A stretch of DNA of 64,000 nucleotides from Paracoccus sp. Z118 (GTDB lineage: Bacteria > Pseudomonadota > Alphaproteobacteria > Rhodobacterales > Rhodobacteraceae): the NCBI RefSeq assembly GCF_019061185.1, contig NZ_JAHQZU010000006.1:1-64000 (forward strand), given 5' to 3'. Below the pieces are notes generated by a model. It made no database searches. It had not been told where the DNA came from and worked only from the letters and a program-made list of their open reading frames with translations. Below are positions 23,797-31,557 of the stretch, in pieces. The first letter of the stretch is position 1; each line of letters begins with the position of its first letter. Both the position numbers and the translations under genes were made by a program.

Positions 23797-25073
23797 TGCC
23801 GCTTCTGTTCTCCAGCCTGTTCAGCACCGGCGCCGGCGCTGCGCCGCCCGAGCCGGTGGTCGAGCCTGTGAGCTTCGTGGATGGCGTTGCCATTGCCAAC
23901 CAGACTGCGAACGGGAGCCGGACGCTGTCTTTGACCACGCATCAGCCCGGGGACCTGCTCGTGGCGATGATCGCAAATCGGGAAAGCACGACTCCGCCTG
24001 ATTTGCTTGCCGGCTACTCCGATGTCGTTTCTGCCGCAGAGGGGGCTACGGCCAGTGCCCCCCTTTCTGGTTACCGGGGCTATCGGATGCAGGTGAAGGT
24101 TGCGACGTCGTCCAGCGAAACGATCAGCTGGACCGGCGCCTATGGCTTCCTGATCGCCTTGCGCGGGGCGAACTATATTGGCCGCGTTGGACAGTCGGTC
24201 TGGAGGGGCGTTGTCGGCGCCTGGCTCGCGCCGGCGCTTTACGATCTCGACATCTCGGGGATGGGATTCCTGCTCTCGGGGACGATTGGCTCGGACGTCT
24301 TGGGGACAGTGAATGCACCCTACCAGGTTCTGGCTCCGGCCAGCACCAGCTACCGCTTCGCCGCGTTCCGGGCGCAGAACACGTCCGAGCGGATGATAGA
24401 CTTGCACATGGTGCCTCCTGCGAACTGGAATGCAAACTTCTGGTCGGTGGAGTTTCTGCCGGTTCCCCCTGCAACGGTGGCGCCGCCGGCAGGCGCTTGG
24501 CTGCTGGATGCGACGAGGACGCAGGCGGGCTATCAAACCTGGCGCGGCGGATTGGCGGTCGTCAACGCCATCGGCGGGCAGAATTTACAGGGCTTCGTGC
24601 CTACCGTTAATTCGTTCTCGAGCGGCAAGAGATATTGGGAGGTCGAGTGTTCCGCCGGGCTCACGCCGACGACGAATTACAACGGCTACATGGGGATCGT
24701 GACTGAAGAGCACAGATCGTCCTGGGGTTCGTCAAACCCGCTGAACCTCGGCAGTATCGGCTATCGTGGAGACGGCTCCATCTGGTCGACAGACGGCAGC
24801 TCGCCTGGTTCCGTCAGGACTGGCATGGCCTCCTATCGTCCCGCCGATGTTCTGATGTTCGCCTTCGATCCGGCCACGCGGGGTCTCTGGGTCGGGAAAA
24901 ACGGGGTTTGGTCGAACAATCCCGATACGCAGTCGCCCACCTATGCCGCCGGGGTCGGCAGCGTCTGGTATCCCGTAATTCAGGGCCGCGAGCCAAACGA
25001 GGGCGGTTCGCTGCGCTCTCTGGCATCGCAGTTCAGCTATCCCATCCCAGCCAGCTGCATCCCGCTCGGATGA
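23796..25073 (+). CDS. SPRY-domain tail fibre protein
   Basis: A 425-aa protein, MPLLFSSLFSTGAGAAPPEP. The N-terminal 230 residues are beta-rich (GVAIANQTANGSRTLSLTTH). After a proline-rich hinge (PVPPATVAPPAG), the C-terminal 190 residues look like a SPRY/B30.2 sandwich: SGKRYWEVECSAG, GYMGIVTEEH, GSIGYRGDGS and LWVGKNGVWSNNPDTQSP. SPRY domains bind proteins or sugars, so this end probably contacts the host surface. The ATG overlaps the reconstructed stop of the gene before it. I infer a receptor-binding role from domain and position. Confidence 0.75.
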   Translation: MPLLFSSLFSTGAGAAPPEPVVEPVSFVDGVAIANQTANGSRTLSLTTHQPGDLLVAMIANRESTTPPDLLAGYSDVVSAAEGATASAPLSGYRGYRMQVKVATSSSETISWTGAYGFLIALRGANYIGRVGQSVWRGVVGAWLAPALYDLDISGMGFLLSGTIGSDVLGTVNAPYQVLAPASTSYRFAAFRAQNTSERMIDLHMVPPANWNANFWSVEFLPVPPATVAPPAGAWLLDATRTQAGYQTWRGGLAVVNAIGGQNLQGFVPTVNSFSSGKRYWEVECSAGLTPTTNYNGYMGIVTEEHRSSWGSSNPLNLGSIGYRGDGSIWSTDGSSPGSVRTGMASYRPADVLMFAFDPATRGLWVGKNGVWSNNPDTQSPTYAAGVGSVWYPVIQGREPNEGGSLRSLASQFSYPIPASCIPLG

Positions 25074-25090
25074 GCTGCATGGAGGATCCG

Positions 25091-25378
25091 ATGACACCAC
25101 CCCGATCCGAGGGCTTCGTGCGCATGCCCGACGCCGAGTTCGAGGCAATTCTTGCCCGGGCGGCCGAGGAAGGCGCGAAGCGTGCGCTGGCCGATGTCGG
25201 TCTCGACGGCGACGAGGCAGCGCTCGACATCCGCGATCTGCGCTCCCTCGTGGACTGCATCCGGCTGGTCCGCCGCACCGCGATGCAGACCGCCGTCCGC
25301 ATGATCACCACCGGCGTCATGCTGGCGCTGCTCGCGGGCATCGCCATCAAGCTCAAGATCTTTGGCGGCGGTCCGTAG
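25091..25378 (+). CDS. DUF6127-like phage protein with a C-terminal membrane segment
   Basis: A 95-aa protein, MTPPRSEGFVRMPDAEFEAI, with GGAGG 5 bases before the ATG. An acidic helical N-terminus (FEAILARAAEEGAKRALADV) is followed by a single hydrophobic segment (MITTGVMLALLAGIAIKLKI) near residues 70-90. Similar small genes precede the endolysin in Rhodobacteraceae prophages. A role in lysis, such as a holin or a pinholin-like membrane protein, is possible but not shown. A terminator-like hairpin follows. Confidence 0.65.
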   Translation: MTPPRSEGFVRMPDAEFEAILARAAEEGAKRALADVGLDGDEAALDIRDLRSLVDCIRLVRRTAMQTAVRMITTGVMLALLAGIAIKLKIFGGGP

Positions 25379-25411
25379 AGCCGCATCATCCGACCTGCTC
25401 GACCGACCGCA

Positions 25412-25435
25412 CCTGCCCTTGAGGCGGGTTTTTTT
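25412..25435 (+). terminator. rho-independent terminator
   Basis: CCTGCC-CTTGA-GGCGGG (one T.G pair) followed directly by seven T residues at 25429-25435. It lies 34 bases past the DUF6127-like gene and just upstream of the endolysin, so it probably ends most late structural transcripts. Confidence 0.8.
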
Positions 25436-25452
25436 GTTATTCGGAGGATTCC

Positions 25453-26127
25453 ATGACGGCGAACTTCTACCGCCACTGGCGAGACGTGCCCGAGCGATCC
25501 TGGCGCTGGCCCAATTTCAGCCCGGCCGAGATCGCCTGCCGGGGCACCGGTCAGCTGCTGGTCAACGAACCCGCGCTCGACAAGCTGCAAGCGCTGCGCG
25601 ACCGGCTGGGCAAGCCGCTGATCGTCCGCTCCGCCTATCGCAGCCCCGAGCACAACCGCGCCGTGGGCGGCGCGACCCGCTCCAAGCACCTCGACGGCGC
25701 CGCCTTCGACATAGCCATGTCGAACCACGACCCGGTGGCCTTTGAGGCGGCCGCGCGGGAGGTCGGGTTCCTTGGGTTCGGCTTCTATCCGCGATCGGGG
25801 TTCATCCATGTCGATCTCGGTCCGGCGCGGCAGTGGGGCGAGCGTTTCCCGGTCCGGGCGAGTGCCTTCGCGGAAGAAACGCGACCAGGGCGCGAGGTTT
25901 TGGCCGCCAGCCGCACCATGAAGGGCGGTGGCGCCGCTGGCGTGGCGACGTTGAGTGCTGCGGGCGTGGAGGTCGCGCAGAGCGTCCTGGCGGAGACCCA
26001 GTCCGCCATTCTGCCGCTCGTGCCGTATCTCGACACGTTGCGCTGGGTGCTCATCGCCGTGGCTCTCGGCGGCATCGCGGTCACGATCTACGCCCGGCTC
26101 GATGACTGGAAGCGGGGGCGGCGGTGA
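25453..26127 (+). CDS. M15 family D,D-carboxypeptidase-type endolysin with a C-terminal membrane anchor
   Basis: A 224-aa protein, MTANFYRHWRDVPERSWRWP. The peptidase M15_3 zinc site is visible: SKHLDGAAFDIAM supplies His and Asp, and GFIHVDLG supplies the second His. NFSPAEIACRGTG and VRSAYRSPEHNRAVGG are family landmarks. After residue 150 a linker leads to a hydrophobic helix (WVLIAVALGGIAVTIYARL) and a basic tail (DDWKRGRR). The enzyme would cut peptidoglycan cross-links at the membrane during lysis. It is the last recognisable phage gene. Confidence 0.88.
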   Translation: MTANFYRHWRDVPERSWRWPNFSPAEIACRGTGQLLVNEPALDKLQALRDRLGKPLIVRSAYRSPEHNRAVGGATRSKHLDGAAFDIAMSNHDPVAFEAAAREVGFLGFGFYPRSGFIHVDLGPARQWGERFPVRASAFAEETRPGREVLAASRTMKGGGAAGVATLSAAGVEVAQSVLAETQSAILPLVPYLDTLRWVLIAVALGGIAVTIYARLDDWKRGRR

Positions 26128-26263
26128 ACGCAGGGCTGCGTGGAGCGTCCGCCGCAACGCACGGGGGCATGGTCGCTCTACTTTCGGCACAAAAAATCCG
26201 CCCTCCACTCCATCCCCCCCACGATCTGTGAGTGAATCGATCGAATTGACGAGCGGTTCGAAA

Positions 26264-27865
26264 CTATAGAGTAACGTCATTTTGCCCAACAACCGATGCT
26301 GAAGCCTCAGAGCGGCTTCTTGGGTTTTCGCGAAGGGCTGGCTGTGTTGCTCCCGGTTCCGGAACGACCGGCGACACACTGCTGGTCTTTGTCCTTGGCC
26401 GGGACCCCAAGGCCTCGCTAGGTAGCCCCATGAAGAATTTCGTTATCGCCACCCTATACGCGTACTCATTGGCGTTACTGCCTGTGATGGCGATTGCTTT
26501 ACCGCCAGAGCTGAAGATGCCAAGGCAGTTTGGCACTCGATCCAATGGGCCTGGGTGCCGGAGTAACTTAAGCGCCAACTCTGGACAAGCAGCGTGCTTC
26601 GGACCCACGAGAATAAGCGATTTCTCTCGCAGCATTGGATCGGCGAGGAGGTCGAGTTCCCATTGCATCCCGGGAGTGGTTCCAGAAACCGCCACAATTG
26701 CCGTCGCCTCCTGAGCTAGCCGCCTTACTTGGCTTCTCCAGTCTCCACAGTGGAGGTACTGTCTAGCCGCGCCAAAGGGTTGATGCTTATCCGAGGGACG
26801 GCCAAGAGCGACGACTGGCCCAAAGCGGCTGAATTCTTCGACTATGAGGTGATCAAGAGATCGCAAGGGCTCTCCGATACGAAGCATTCTCGTCGCTAAG
26901 CCACTACCTCGCAATTCAAGTGCAACCTGATCGTCATCGAAAGATCTCAGAAATAAAACGGGAGGGCGCGCATCTGCTTTCCGCGCCTCGGAAAGAGTCT
27001 GCCGCGCCTCCTGGCGAGCCGCTCCTCGAAGTCGCGCACTAAATCGCAGCAGCAAAATCATCATGAGGGGGCTGGAAAACAAAATGAATTCCGAGATAAC
27101 CATCCCAGCAAGCTCCACGTTACCTACGGTGCTGGATTGGTTGTTGTTGCCGTCGTTATATGCAGCCTCGGTCACTGCGGTGACGGTGACGGCATAATTG
27201 GGAACCGCCACCTGTACGATAGAGAAGGCCGCCGCCAGCGTCAGCGCTGAAGCAGAGAAGAGAAGGTATGCTCGCCTCTTTCCCGCCCTAATCGTTTTTG
27301 CAAAGGGCGGCAGCCCAATTACTGTAGATAGCTTCAGTGCGGATATTAGTTTCTCTTTAGAGGCAAGTAAAGCTCTTTCGCCTTCAGTCAACCGAACAAC
27401 GGAAGCAAGAGCTCTCGCGAACAACAACATTGGGGCTAGAAGTTGGGCTAGGAGCGCGACGGTGATCAGCGGGATTAGAAACTCCCAAAACGCATAAGGA
27501 ACAGAATGAAGCACCACTGAGCTGTTGCCGAAGGAGAATACTGCAATGTACAGATACGGCGTTAAAAACACTAGGCAGGCGAGGAGGAGGATCGACGAAA
27601 ACGCATACAAAGCGGCCAGCAGCTTACTGCAAAGCTGGAAACATGCATGCCTGAGCCATGCTTTCAGGACGAACAGTGCAGAAAATAGCGCTAAGACGGG
27701 GTGAAAACCTGACGCCGACAGCGTAGCTCCGAGTGTAGTATACAAAGCTAGTGGCAAGAGGGCCACAGCTGGCGACGCAAGCGCAAGAGGTCCGGAAAGG
27801 CGCCGAGCGGTATGTATGCGCCTATGGCGCGCTTGAATCTTGTTGAGGTTCCATTGCTCCAACAT
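26264..27865 (-). CDS. polytopic membrane protein with a cytosolic Rossmann/TIR-like domain
   Basis: A 533-aa protein with about six membrane segments in residues 25-285 (for example LALASPAVALLPLALYTTLG and LLFSASALTLAAAFSIVQVA). A soluble domain follows: PPVLFLRSFDDDQVALELRG, FGPVVALGRPSDKHQPFGAA, DWRSQVRRLAQEATAIVAVS, TTPGMQWELDLLADPML, SLILVGP. The alternation of strands and helices, with a Glu in the WEL motif, suggests a nucleotide-binding TIR/SLOG-like fold. This FLR-F...WEL domain recurs in the protein at 33112-34173. The gene is 48 bases downstream of the amidase gene on the same strand and AT-richer than its neighbours. Function is unknown; a membrane-bound effector is inference. 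Confidence 0.6.
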   Translation of the reverse strand: MLEQWNLNKIQARHRRIHTARRLSGPLALASPAVALLPLALYTTLGATLSASGFHPVLALFSALFVLKAWLRHACFQLCSKLLAALYAFSSILLLACLVFLTPYLYIAVFSFGNSSVVLHSVPYAFWEFLIPLITVALLAQLLAPMLLFARALASVVRLTEGERALLASKEKLISALKLSTVIGLPPFAKTIRAGKRRAYLLFSASALTLAAAFSIVQVAVPNYAVTVTAVTEAAYNDGNNNQSSTVGNVELAGMVISEFILFSSPLMMILLLRFSARLRGAARQEARQTLSEARKADARPPVLFLRSFDDDQVALELRGSGLATRMLRIGEPLRSLDHLIVEEFSRFGPVVALGRPSDKHQPFGAARQYLHCGDWRSQVRRLAQEATAIVAVSGTTPGMQWELDLLADPMLREKSLILVGPKHAACPELALKLLRHPGPLDRVPNCLGIFSSGGKAIAITGSNANEYAYRVAITKFFMGLPSEALGSRPRTKTSSVSPVVPEPGATQPALRENPRSRSEASASVVGQNDVTL

Positions 27866-27913
27866 TGCGGTTTGCCCTCAACGCTCCCGAAAGCCGCCGC
27901 TGCTTGTATGCTG

Positions 27914-28729
27914 TCAACCGAGGGGCATTGCCCGAATCTTTCCGAAGGCCACGATGATGGATTCCGCTAGACGCTCCTTCGTTCGCTCGCCAAGTTCAGC
28001 GTCTGACGCCTCATCCCCGAAGAAAGGTTCGATCAGGGCCGACGGCGCTATCTGCGTCAGGCTGAGATGTCCGCGCCCGCCACCGCTACGATCCTTTAGC
28101 CCACGATCAAGGGAGCCTCTCCGTTCGTAAAGCGCAACGAACTCGTCCTGTAGCGCCTGCGCCCATGCACGCGAGCGAGGGAGCGCGAACAAGGTCTCGG
28201 TCCCTCGCGCTCGTTCATTGAAGGCGTTGAAGTGGAGTTCCACCGTCGCCTCAGGGCGCCATTGCCGGACCCTGGCGTAGGCGCCGGTGATGCCGCCGCT
28301 GTCACGGAAGAAGACGCTGCAGCGAATTCCACTCGCGTCGGCCCTTTCCTTGATCATCTCCGCGAGTTTGCTATTCCATGTATACTCGTATCGAGCTGTG
28401 TCAGGATTGCGCGGCAGCGGTGGTGCTTTGCCCTGGGCGCCGGGGCTTGAACGGGTGTGACCGACAACGACCGCGAGACCGTCGCCGGCAGACTCCCTTG
28501 CCTCAACGTCGGCCGCGGCCTCGATCTCGCGCACGTCCAGCGTCGCCTCAGTGATCTCAAGGTCATCGCGTAGTTCTTCGAGGTAGCGGACCTCTTCGGC
28601 GGCGGTGAATTCAGCCGTATCGTCCCCGCGCCGGTCAAGCGATTCCGCCGCTTCGGGGGCGGCGTCGATCCGGGCCCGTGTTGCTTCGATTTCGGCGCGT
28701 AGCTGTTCGATGACTTGCTGCTTGTCCAT
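27914..28729 (-). CDS. coiled-coil protein with N-acetylmuramoyl-L-alanine amidase (amidase_3) domain
   Basis: A 271-aa protein. Residues 1-90 are strongly helical and charged (MDKQQVIEQLRAEIEATRAR), probably a coiled coil. Residues 90-270 look like amidase_3: VVVGHTRSSPGA (first Zn His), RYEYTWNSKLA (Glu), VELHFNA (second Zn His) and IEPFFGDEASD (catalytic Glu). The family cleaves the amide between muramic acid and the stem peptide. There is no signal peptide, so the enzyme should stay in the cytosol until a membrane is breached, unusual for housekeeping amidases. It lies 27 bases downstream of the TPR-protease gene, in the same operon. Confidence 0.75.
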   Translation of the reverse strand: MDKQQVIEQLRAEIEATRARIDAAPEAAESLDRRGDDTAEFTAAEEVRYLEELRDDLEITEATLDVREIEAAADVEARESAGDGLAVVVGHTRSSPGAQGKAPPLPRNPDTARYEYTWNSKLAEMIKERADASGIRCSVFFRDSGGITGAYARVRQWRPEATVELHFNAFNERARGTETLFALPRSRAWAQALQDEFVALYERRGSLDRGLKDRSGGGRGHLSLTQIAPSALIEPFFGDEASDAELGERTKERLAESIIVAFGKIRAMPLG

Positions 28730-28756
28730 AATTCCTCCTCATTCTGACTTTGATCA

Positions 28757-30403
28757 TCAAGATGGCAGGGTTTGCCGTTTTACATCCTCGACGACCGAGA
28801 CGATCCAAAGCCCCTCGTTGGCCGAGTAGCGGCCAGACTTGCCGTTGAGCCGGCGCATGCCCAGCAGCGAACTCTGCGGGTCGTATTTGCCGCCGGCATG
28901 GTGGAGGGCAATAACGCGCCAAGCCTCGTCGAAAACGGGGCTGCCGGAACTTCCGGGTGACGTCGGCGCGTGATAGTGCACTCGGCAGTGGCCGGGAGTC
29001 GGTGGAAGCCCGTCCGGCGGTCCTTCGTGGTCGAGCAGGCGGTTGTCTTGGAAAGCGATGTGCATCTCGTCCCCGCTGGGATGACCGATAATGTAGACGC
29101 GCGTTGGCGGTTCGACGCTAGGCAACAGATCGACGATCGGCACCGTCGGCACCTGCGAGCCGTCGCCGGCCAGCTTCAGGAGCGAGTAGTCGAGTCCGGC
29201 ATAGGGCGACTCCGCCAGGACTTCCGACACCAAGTGAGGTCCGCGGGCGGCACCCTCGGCCGCCTCAAAAAGAACCTCGATGTTCTCGGGTCGCTCGGCG
29301 TCGTCAGATCCTGTCCGATTGACGACATGATGGTTTGTGAGGACCAGCGCATCGCCGGTCGGCTTGAGGCCGAAGTCGCCGGCGCGGACGGCAAATCCCG
29401 TCCCGAAGCGACGGCCATGCAGACGGCGGATGGCGGCAACCGAAACCGCCCGGTCAAGCCCTTGGCGGTACCAGTTCAACGTTTTTGCATTTGTGTCGCC
29501 GAGCACCTTTTCCGCCTGTTCGCCGCTCGGCGCATCGGCGAAGCGCATGGCGCGAACGTGGTCCGGGGTGACCGACAGGACGCCGCATTCGCGCGCCGCT
29601 AGAGCAGCGTCGAGGAGCTGCATCAGGGTCTCGCCGCGCGGGCCGTCCCTCTGGATCTCCCAAACCTCCCGGAACTGGCGCATGGTACTGGCGAAGTTGA
29701 ACGGCGGGACGCTTTCGTCGCGGACGTAGACGCCGATCGCGGTTTCGGCATCGTCCCACTCGCCGAGTGCGACGTGCGCCTCGGCCTTAGTCGCCCACCA
29801 CCAGGCGTCGCGGTCGTCGGCGACAGTATTGTTAAGCACCGCCAGCACCTCGCGCGCAACATTCTGCAAACCAAGGTCAGGTGCTGGATTAAGCTTGCGA
29901 CGCTGTGCGGCGTACAGGCACGCAGCGAGGTTGATCCCGTGCCAGTGGTTCGCCGGGTTGTGCTCGAACGGCACCCGGTAGCTCACGACAGCCTGCTCAA
30001 TGGCCCGAGCAGCCTCCGCCAGAGAATGATCGGCGCAATCCATGTAGATCTGCTTGTGCGCGCGGCCACGCAATCCTTGCAGCTCGTCCGCATCCACCGC
30101 CCCGACGCTGGGCGCCCGAAGAGCGCGTTCGAGGAGGGCAATCGCTGGCAAGCAGGAGCCGGTTTCGATAAGTGCTTGAGCGTAATGCCTTACAATTTCT
30201 GCATCGTCCGGTCGCACTCGGGCAGCGGCCTCCGCGAGCTTGACAAGGCATTCGAACTGGCGCCTGTCCCGTAATTCCTTCAGCAGACCCTTCGCCAAGG
30301 CGAAGACTTCGTCTGTCGGCCGCGAGCGAAGCAGCCCCACGGCTGCCTCGGCACGTTCCACGAAGGCGTCCGCGCCGTCGCCATCGCCACCGGTCGCGCT
30401 CAC
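28757..30403 (-). CDS. cytosolic TPR-trypsin-like serine protease
   Basis: A 548-aa protein. Residues 10-300 form helical repeats of TPR type (for example DDAEIVRHYAQALIETGSCL and WWWATKAEAHVALGEWDDAE). Residues 325-545 form a trypsin-like protease: His359 in LTNHHVV, Asp405 in GLDYSLLKL and Ser486 in SPGSSGSPVFDE, with an oxyanion glycine preceding. No signal peptide is present, so it acts in the cytosol. TPR-linked proteases (trypsin, caspase-like, CHAT) are typical switch or executioner parts of bacterial conflict systems. Its start overlaps the stop of the unknown protein upstream, indicating a tight functional link. Confidence 0.8.
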   Translation of the reverse strand: MSATGGDGDGADAFVERAEAAVGLLRSRPTDEVFALAKGLLKELRDRRQFECLVKLAEAAARVRPDDAEIVRHYAQALIETGSCLPAIALLERALRAPSVGAVDADELQGLRGRAHKQIYMDCADHSLAEAARAIEQAVVSYRVPFEHNPANHWHGINLAACLYAAQRRKLNPAPDLGLQNVAREVLAVLNNTVADDRDAWWWATKAEAHVALGEWDDAETAIGVYVRDESVPPFNFASTMRQFREVWEIQRDGPRGETLMQLLDAALAARECGVLSVTPDHVRAMRFADAPSGEQAEKVLGDTNAKTLNWYRQGLDRAVSVAAIRRLHGRRFGTGFAVRAGDFGLKPTGDALVLTNHHVVNRTGSDDAERPENIEVLFEAAEGAARGPHLVSEVLAESPYAGLDYSLLKLAGDGSQVPTVPIVDLLPSVEPPTRVYIIGHPSGDEMHIAFQDNRLLDHEGPPDGLPPTPGHCRVHYHAPTSPGSSGSPVFDEAWRVIALHHAGGKYDPQSSLLGMRRLNGKSGRYSANEGLWIVSVVEDVKRQTLPS

Positions 30404-31203
30404 AGCTCGATCCCGCGGATGTACCCAGCGACGTAGTCGGCAACCTTGTCCTCGATTAGGTCCTTGTTGCGGTCGAACACCGCCGAATTGAGGCTAAGGC
30501 CGGCGCCGAACCCGCGCAGCACGGCTCGCGTGCCGGAGGACTTGAAAAACAGGACCTGCGTCAGAGACTTCGTGGCCTCAAGTTCGAAGCAGACGAGGCG
30601 AACCTGCGGAGCCGCACCGTCCGGGGCAGCAGCGTGGCTGATCTGGAACTGGTTGCCCGAGGCCCGCCCGCTCCCTCGGTCGAAGAGGGTGACCCAGGGT
30701 CTGTCTTGGTCCATGTTTGACAGGCCCTCGAGTACAGCGGTGACCATCGCGGCCGCAGCAACACCAGGGCCGAGCAGCAGCGTCAGCAGCGGGATAATCT
30801 CCTTGTGCACCTCGTTCGATGTGCCAGACATTTCCCGCTCGGACGACTCGTCGCGCTCAAGGATCCATCCGGTGTTGGCGAGGACCTCGACATAGGCTCG
30901 GTACCAAGCACTGCCGCCGCCGGAGGCGGTCTCCACCGCGCGGTTGGCGGCGAGCTGCGCAAGCAGGAAAGCATTGGCGATCTGCGGGCGCAGCGCCGCT
31001 GGAACGTCAGCGGTGAACTCGGCGATCTGCGAGCCGACCGCGACTGCCTGGACTTCGCCATCCCGGTAAACCGGCGGTGCGCCACCCGTTTCGGCGGCTA
31101 GAGCTTCCCGCGCGGCTGGTGTCAGTCGCGGGAGATCGATGCCATCAATGAAGTTGTGCGCCGCGGCCGGGTCCGTGATCTCATCCCTGTCGAAAATGGA
31201 CAT
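30400..31203 (-). CDS. unknown protein, first gene of the protease-amidase operon
   Basis: A 267-aa protein, MSIFDRDEITDPAAAHNFID, of no family I recognise. It has conserved-looking aromatic motifs (WYRAYVEVLANTGWILERDE), then a hydrophobic segment (IIPLLTLLLGPGVAAAAMVT) and a beta-rich C-terminal half (PQVRLVCFELEATKSLTQVL; GTRAVLRGFGAGLSLNSAVF) ending in an acidic-basic helix (DLIEDKVADYVAGYIRGIEL). It could be a protease substrate, a pore-forming effector or a sensor. A TATAGT-like box lies 36-41 bases upstream of the start. Its stop overlaps the protease start by 4 bases. Confidence 0.6.
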   Translation of the reverse strand: MSIFDRDEITDPAAAHNFIDGIDLPRLTPAAREALAAETGGAPPVYRDGEVQAVAVGSQIAEFTADVPAALRPQIANAFLLAQLAANRAVETASGGGSAWYRAYVEVLANTGWILERDESSEREMSGTSNEVHKEIIPLLTLLLGPGVAAAAMVTAVLEGLSNMDQDRPWVTLFDRGSGRASGNQFQISHAAAPDGAAPQVRLVCFELEATKSLTQVLFFKSSGTRAVLRGFGAGLSLNSAVFDRNKDLIEDKVADYVAGYIRGIEL

Positions 31204-31557
31204 CCTGGATCCTCTGTGATTCCAGAAGCAATCGCGCCACTATAGCAGGATTGTGTCTGCTCGGGGCCGATGCATCGAGAATTTTTGTTAGTGGTTCGCA
31301 GCAGAATGTCCGGTCGTTCATCGGTTGAGTTGGAGCGCATTGCGGCTGACCCCGTCCACTCGATCGGCGCAGGATCCACGTCCTCAAGGACGACCCCGGC
31401 ACCTGACAAGTCGATCGGGCGGCGAGGTTTTCTTCACCGTCAAAGCAAGTGACTCCCAAAGTTGTTCGTGGTCTGCCAAAGTGTTCTCGGGGCTAATGAA
31501 AAAGTGCGCAGGCCTTCATGGCGGTAGGACACTGAAACGCTGCCTCTGGAGACGACG
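31204..31557. other. divergent intergenic region between the two halves of the putative conflict system
   Basis: This 354-base stretch separates the minus-strand operon (start 31203) from the plus-strand DUF4071-like gene (start 31558). A TATAGT-like box is seen on the minus strand at 31244-31239. An AT-rich stretch (GAATTTTTGTTAGTGG) lies near 31280. No open frame with convincing coding character and no strong palindrome were found. Promoters for both directions are expected here. Confidence 0.5.

Noticed and set aside
30400-31203. The protein next to the protease as a bacterial gasdermin
   Set aside because: Size and protease linkage fit, but there is no N-terminal Cys for palmitoylation and no gasdermin-like sequence pattern that I can recognise, so the name is not justified.
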